From JABMQB01 sp963677475 (GTDB lineage Bacteria > Bacteroidota > Bacteroidia > Bacteroidales > Prolixibacteraceae): a DNA stretch of 64,000 nucleotides. The stretch spans positions 124,001-188,000 of the forward strand of contig CAXXQD010000009.1 in the NCBI GenBank assembly GCA_963677475.2. The letters are read 5' to 3'. The position numbers and the translations under genes were made by a program. Positions 60,053 to 64,000 of this stretch are shown in pieces. The notes under the pieces are model-generated. The model worked only from the letters and a program-made list of their open reading frames with translations. It was not told the origin of the DNA and made no database searches. The number at the start of each line of letters is the position of its first letter. The first letter of the stretch is position 1.

Positions 60053-61783
60053 TTAGTTGTCCCCTTCTTCCTTTTTAAATGAATATAAATAACGTTTGAT
60101 TTTTTTTGTCGCGGTTTTCTGGAAAGGCTCCGGGTGGGCAATCATCGATTGAATCTTTGAAAATTTATTTACCCTTGAATTAATATATTGCTTTAGTTCG
60201 GCAGATAATTCTTTAATGGTTTCATCCACCTTTTTACTAAGCTCCTCCATGGTTTCGTTGGCTTTTTTCGAGACTTCATCCATTTTACCTTCAACTTTGG
60301 TAGTGAATTCTTTTTTCATTGATTTGAAACGTTGCTCCAATTCTTCACGATCGAAATGTACCAAAGCAACCAACTTGCCTTTTTGCTCGATCACTACCGA
60401 TTCAACCACATGTTTGAAGTTATTAATTAAAGATTCAATTTCCTCCGGATAGATGTTTTCTCCATTGGCGCTTACAATCATATTTTTTAACCTTCCTTTA
60501 TGGCTTAACCAGCCATTTTTATCGAATACGCCCAAATCACCAGTTTTAAACCAGCCATCTTCAGTGAGGACTTCTTTTGTTTTTTCTTCGCTTTTATAAT
60601 AGCCCAGCATCACGTTGGGACCTTTCGCCCAAATTTCGCCTTCTCCGGTTTTCGGGTCCGGATCATTAATTTTCAGTTCGCAATCAACCACTTTTGGGCC
60701 AATTGCCTGAAACCGGGTTTCAGTTGGGTTTGAACCCGCTAATAGCGGAGAAGTTTCGGTCAATCCGTACCCAATGGCGTATGGGAATTTAGCATCCCGT
60801 AAAAAACGTTCGACTTGAGCGTCAAGTTTGGCTCCGCCTATCCCAAAAAATTTCAGGTTGCCGCCAAAGGTTTTGTAAAGTTTTTTCCCTGCAAGGAAAT
60901 AGACCAACTTTCGGGTGATTTTGTTGCCATGTAAGACTCTGGTAAATGCTTTTTTTTGGATCGTTGGTAAAATGCTGTTCCGATAAACTTTTTCAATGAT
61001 CATAGGTACTGTGAGCATTAAATCGGGCTTCACTTTTGCCATGGCAGGTAAAAGCACACTTGCGGTTGGTGGTTTACGCAAATATGTAACATTCGCCCCT
61101 TTTGTGATTGGAAGGATTAGTCCAATTGTATTTTCATAAGTGTGCGAAAGTGGTAAAACCGATAAAAACCTGGAATGCTCTTCAATTACCTGCACTTCGC
61201 CCGACTGATATGCGTTGAAAAGCACATTCTTTTGGGAGAGCATTACACCCTTTGAATCGCCCGTTGTGCCTGAGGTGTACAACAAAATTGCCAGTTCATC
61301 ATCTTTTGCAAAATATAACTTGTCTGATTGTTGTTTTGGATCAAAAAACAACCCTTCTTTTTTGCTTGACAGTACAGAGAAGTTATCCATTGAAATAACC
61401 ATATCCAGGTTATGTTCTACCTCTTTAAGTTTGTATTCAAGACTTTGGGAAATAAATATAGCCTTTGCTTCCGAATGGTTGATGACATTGCTTAATTCGA
61501 AAGGGTTAAAATCAGGCAAAACCGGAACCGCAACAATGCCCATGCATAACAAGGCAAAATAAACGATCGCCCAGTTGGGCATATTTTGGCTATAAATGAT
61601 CACTTTGTCACCAGAAACAATTTCGCAGGATTCGATAAAAGCTTTCACCGCATTTATTTGTTTTCCCATTTCGGCATAAGTCATCATCTCCTCATCCACA
61701 AACCCTAAAGCTTTGTGGCCGGCATATTTTTTAACAACATCAGGGATTACTGTTGCGAAATTTAATTGGTCATAAGGTTTCAT
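60053..61783 (-). CDS. Long-chain fatty acyl-CoA ligase with 11-residue-repeat helix
   Basis: I start at ATG 61783 (MKPYDQLNFATVIP); a TTG seven codons upstream lies inside the -7 promoter element and cannot be used. 576 aa, AMP-binding family: ILLYTSGTTGDSKGVMLSQ, YGLTETSPLLAG, GDLGVFDKNGWLSHKGR and KNMIVSANGENIYPEEIE, close to FadD/LACS. In the C-terminal lobe, residues about 501-533 hold three 11-residue repeats (MDEVSKKANET, MEELSKKVDET, IKELSAELKQY), an amphipathic helix insert not in typical FadD, before the terminal KxxK region. Membrane binding by the insert is inference. Confidence 0.9.
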   Translation of the reverse strand: MKPYDQLNFATVIPDVVKKYAGHKALGFVDEEMMTYAEMGKQINAVKAFIESCEIVSGDKVIIYSQNMPNWAIVYFALLCMGIVAVPVLPDFNPFELSNVINHSEAKAIFISQSLEYKLKEVEHNLDMVISMDNFSVLSSKKEGLFFDPKQQSDKLYFAKDDELAILLYTSGTTGDSKGVMLSQKNVLFNAYQSGEVQVIEEHSRFLSVLPLSHTYENTIGLILPITKGANVTYLRKPPTASVLLPAMAKVKPDLMLTVPMIIEKVYRNSILPTIQKKAFTRVLHGNKITRKLVYFLAGKKLYKTFGGNLKFFGIGGAKLDAQVERFLRDAKFPYAIGYGLTETSPLLAGSNPTETRFQAIGPKVVDCELKINDPDPKTGEGEIWAKGPNVMLGYYKSEEKTKEVLTEDGWFKTGDLGVFDKNGWLSHKGRLKNMIVSANGENIYPEEIESLINNFKHVVESVVIEQKGKLVALVHFDREELEQRFKSMKKEFTTKVEGKMDEVSKKANETMEELSKKVDETIKELSAELKQYINSRVNKFSKIQSMIAHPEPFQKTATKKIKRYLYSFKKEEGDN

Positions 61784-61801
61784 ACACAATATTTTATGCG
61801 A

Positions 61802-61809
61802 CAAAGATA
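61802..61809 (-). promoter_or_regulatory. -7 promoter element of the acyl-CoA ligase gene
   Basis: Minus strand TATCTTTG, full match to TAnnTTTG, 19 bases before the ATG at 61783. It also decides the start codon choice. Confidence 0.55.
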
Positions 61810-61830
61810 CTCTTTATCCGGAGAAATATA

Positions 61831-62418
61831 TTATTTCCGATAACAATAGTGCCCAATGATCTTAAAGTCGAATAAACAATCAGCAAGTACTTGTCCGCCG
61901 CCAATGTTATGTACGATAAGGTTCCTTTTTTCATCGTTTGATTTTTTATCGACAACTAAACCTATGTGTGTTATTCCACCACCAAGGTTCCAACATACAA
62001 TATCGCCGGGAATGTATATGTCGGGATCGGAACTTTTTGGTTTTTCTTTTCCAAACCTCGAAAAAAATACCATTAAATTCGGGACCCTTCGGTGGTCGAT
62101 GTTCGTATCGGTATGATTTAGCCCCCAGTTTTTGGGATATAGATTAAAATTTGCTTTCATGTCTTCATGCACTTCTTTTTGCAGGTCGATCCCCAGTTGG
62201 CGGTAAGCACGTATGACAACATCGGTACATACCCCTTTGCCCGGAGGCACGTCCCCATTTGGATAGCTTATCCTGAAATAAGTTGGATCGTATTCTACAT
62301 GTTGTTCCGTGAGTTTTATAGCCGCATCCGAAAGATTGATACAGAAATCCTGTTGAGCAATAAGAGGTGAAAGCCTAAGCAGAAAAAGAGTTATGGTTAT
62401 AATAAGCGTTTTAAGCAT
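61831..62418 (-). CDS. DUF1287 exported protein (amidase-like fold)
   Basis: A 195-aa secreted protein with signal (MLKTLIITITLFLLRLSPLIAQ). DUF1287 marks: ISYPNGDVPPGKGVCTDVVIRAYR (Cys candidate nucleophile), RVPNLMVFFSRFGK, YIPGDIVCWNLGGGITHIGLVVD (His) and NIGGGQVLADCLFDFKIIGHY. The fold is of the NlpC/P60-like papain type by analogy, suggesting hydrolysis of a peptide or peptidoglycan bond; exact activity unknown. Next gene upstream is the DUF4833 gene, 72 bases away. Confidence 0.87.
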   Translation of the reverse strand: MLKTLIITITLFLLRLSPLIAQQDFCINLSDAAIKLTEQHVEYDPTYFRISYPNGDVPPGKGVCTDVVIRAYRQLGIDLQKEVHEDMKANFNLYPKNWGLNHTDTNIDHRRVPNLMVFFSRFGKEKPKSSDPDIYIPGDIVCWNLGGGITHIGLVVDKKSNDEKRNLIVHNIGGGQVLADCLFDFKIIGHYCYRK

Positions 62419-62490
62419 ACGAATAAAACGATTTAAGTTTATGGATATTTTATACGTAGTCTGGTTGTTCGTAATGTTTTATACAAAATT

Positions 62491-63000
62491 TCAATATTTA
62501 ATTTTCTTTTTCATCATTTGTTTGGTAACGATATCAGTCCCTTCCATTAAAATGTATTCTACTTTTGGCCATATATAAGTATTGTCTGCTTTAATAAACA
62601 TTCGGGTCAGCTCAACAATGTGATCATCAATAACCGCAGTTATTAAGGCTTTATATGGAGCAACTTGTTTTAAGTTAAACAAACATGATTTGTCGGCAGC
62701 CAATTGCACCTCGTATTGAAGTGTGTCGGTTTCTAAAGGAATACATTTCACGCCATATGCTTTTTTCTTCTCCACAAAATTTAAGGCTTCATGCTTGCCG
62801 TGTTCTTCCAGCATAATCCAATATGGCGTAATAGGATGCTGGGAATTTAATTGTCCATTTGCATCAAAATTGGCTTCATAAACCACGATGTTTTGATTCA
62901 GGTTTCGCTGAATATAAAAGAGAATATTAGACATTTGAGCTTCTTCAGGTTCATTAACCCCCATTAGTCCGAGGAAACATGTAAACAATAATATTTTCAT
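62491..63000 (-). CDS. DUF4833 exported protein
   Basis: A 169-aa protein with signal (MKILLFTCFLGLMGV). DUF4833 marks: ILFYIQRNLNQNIVVYEANFD, PITPYWIMLEEHGKHEALN, KKKAYGVKC and DKSCLFNLKQVAPYKALIT near the end. No catalytic motif is visible; function unknown. Its start codon overlaps the epimerase stop by four bases (ATGA type), so it is translationally coupled to the epimerase. Confidence 0.82.
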   Translation of the reverse strand: MKILLFTCFLGLMGVNEPEEAQMSNILFYIQRNLNQNIVVYEANFDANGQLNSQHPITPYWIMLEEHGKHEALNFVEKKKAYGVKCIPLETDTLQYEVQLAADKSCLFNLKQVAPYKALITAVIDDHIVELTRMFIKADNTYIWPKVEYILMEGTDIVTKQMMKKKIKY

Positions 63001-64000
63001 AACCAGTGTTCTTTCTTATACCAATCTATTGTATTTCTCATGCCGTTTTGCAAATTAAATTGAGGTGTGAAATCAAAATCAAACAGAGTTTTAGTTGAAT
63101 CGCACGACCAGTTTTTGCTGGTTAACTCTTTGTATTTCTCGGTATTTAATAATGATGCCTTGTTCTCAATTTTTGCCTCGTATTCTGCAACGATAGAAAT
63201 CCATTTTACCACAAATGCCGGAAGAATAATTCGGATTGTTTTTTTCTTAAGTATACCCTTTACAATTGCGGCAAACTCCTTACATGTATAGTTGTTGCCA
63301 TCGCTTACAAAATAGCCGTGATTTACAACAGATGAAGGAAGAGATTTAAAGATTAGACTTGCCAGGTCATTAACATGCACAAACGATAACATTTGCTTTG
63401 AACTACCGATATATAATTCAATGTGGCGTTTGATGCTTTTAATATATGTTAGATATCCTGTGTCGCGGGGACCATATACTCCCGTTGGTCTGAAAATAAT
63501 AAAGGGAATTATTTTTTGCTCAAATAAATAATTTTCAGTTTTCAACTTGCTTTTCCCGTATAAGGTGATTGGCGAAGGTTTATCAGAAAGATTGATTGGT
63601 GTAAGCGTTTTCTCATTTCCCGGACCATAGGCAGCCAAACTGCTGATGTAAATAAATTTCTCAGATACTATTTTTGCCTCTTTCAATGATTCTAAAAGGT
63701 TTTTGGTGTACTGATAATTAACAGTCTCATATTCTGAATTGTCCAGAACTTTTGTTGCGCCAGCATTATGAATCACATAATCGAACCAATCAATTTGTTT
63801 TTGTATATCATTCCAACATTGTTTCAGCGCTTCTTTATCAGATAAATCAGGATAAATGATGTTTATGCGTTTATCTTTTAAGTGTTTTTTATTACTTGTT
63901 TTGCGAATTGCAGCAAAGATAGTGTGCCCTTCTTTTAAGCCTTTTTCCACCAGATAACCACCGATAAAACCACTTGCTCCAGTAATAAGGATTTTTGCCA
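62997..64000 (-). CDS. NAD-dependent epimerase/dehydratase (extended SDR), start cut by window edge
   Basis: Open to the right edge. The visible N-terminus reads AKILITGASGFIGGYLVEKG, with the GxxGxxG NAD loop; the two edge bases TG fit the last two of an ATG, so only one base of the start is missing. Later: SSLAAYGPG, LYGKSKLKTENYL (YxxxK catalytic pair), PTGVYGPRDTGYL and FVHVNDLASLI. An internal GTG at 63950 is not the start. Acts on NDP-sugars or sterol-like substrates; 334 aa. Coupled to the DUF4833 gene. Confidence 0.88.
   Translation of the reverse strand, partial: AKILITGASGFIGGYLVEKGLKEGHTIFAAIRKTSNKKHLKDKRINIIYPDLSDKEALKQCWNDIQKQIDWFDYVIHNAGATKVLDNSEYETVNYQYTKNLLESLKEAKIVSEKFIYISSLAAYGPGNEKTLTPINLSDKPSPITLYGKSKLKTENYLFEQKIIPFIIFRPTGVYGPRDTGYLTYIKSIKRHIELYIGSSKQMLSFVHVNDLASLIFKSLPSSVVNHGYFVSDGNNYTCKEFAAIVKGILKKKTIRIILPAFVVKWISIVAEYEAKIENKASLLNTEKYKELTSKNWSCDSTKTLFDFDFTPQFNLQNGMRNTIDWYKKEHWL

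Overview
The window comes from a member of the Bacteroidota, most likely a marine or anoxic-sediment Bacteroidia of the Marinilabiliales/Prolixibacteraceae type (the rank below phylum is inference). Signs for the phylum are low GC, promoters of the TAnnTTTG (-7) type, two proteins with type IX secretion (T9SS) C-terminal sorting domains, SusCD-era lipoproteins with short lipoboxes, a NigD-like protein, TonB-domain BlaR1 (M56) proteins, and the fused aspartate kinase/homoserine dehydrogenase next to thrC.

Layout. 1-2.5 kb: the end of a carbohydrate-degradation locus (GH78 rhamnosidase cut by the left edge, sialidase-like BNR lipoprotein). 2.6-8 kb: MOSC protein, LysE exporter, an unassigned 628-aa cysteine-containing protein next to an Rrf2 regulator, and a T9SS-exported phosphodiesterase. 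8-15 kb: YyaL-type thioredoxin-fold protein, FAD oxidoreductase, Tat-exported DUF3795 protein, PQQ-type propeller lipoprotein, cytochrome c-sugar dehydrogenase fusion. 15-20 kb: a giant T9SS surface protein with four cysteine-rich repeats, broken by a one-base insertion in repeat 3. 20-24 kb: Gfo/Idh/MocA oxidoreductase and an unusual three-part hydrolase (Ntn hydrolase + esterase + CBM9-like). 24.9 kb: tRNA-Arg(CCG). 25-30 kb: DEAD-box helicase, then a SPOR-clpS-nfeD-floA operon. 29.8-36.8 kb: bcp-recA, then a threonine operon (thrA, NTF2-like, ApgM-like probable homoserine kinase, thrC). 36.8-38.4 kb: an intact IS4/Tn5-type insertion sequence directly behind thrC. 38.4-43.6 kb: thioredoxin lipoprotein, NigD-like lipoprotein, B3/B4 protein, acyltransferase, alcohol dehydrogenase and nitrilase-family amidase. 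43.6-48.8 kb: a TonB/BlaI/M56 module with TonB domains in three proteins, and conserved paired operators upstream of both the tonB and blaI genes.

49-60 kb is a concentrated acetyl-CoA/acyl-phosphate region: phosphotransacetylase, sirtuin deacylase, an ADP-forming acyl-CoA synthetase fused to a GNAT acetyltransferase, an OFA-family carboxylate transporter, AMP-forming acetyl-CoA synthetase, phosphate butyryltransferase and butyrate kinase. Together these could interconvert acetate/butyrate, their CoA esters and acyl phosphates, and add and remove acetyl groups on Acs and other proteins. 60-64 kb: a long-chain acyl-CoA ligase with an 11-residue-repeat helix, DUF1287 and DUF4833 proteins, and an NAD-dependent epimerase whose start codon is cut by the right edge.

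The observations I rate highest are the paired AACTAA-N4-TTAGTT operators of the BlaI/TonB module, the three-domain hydrolase, the unassigned 628-aa protein, the acetylation writer/eraser/substrate cluster, and the frameshifted repeat protein. No CRISPR array, prophage or recognisable defence system was seen.
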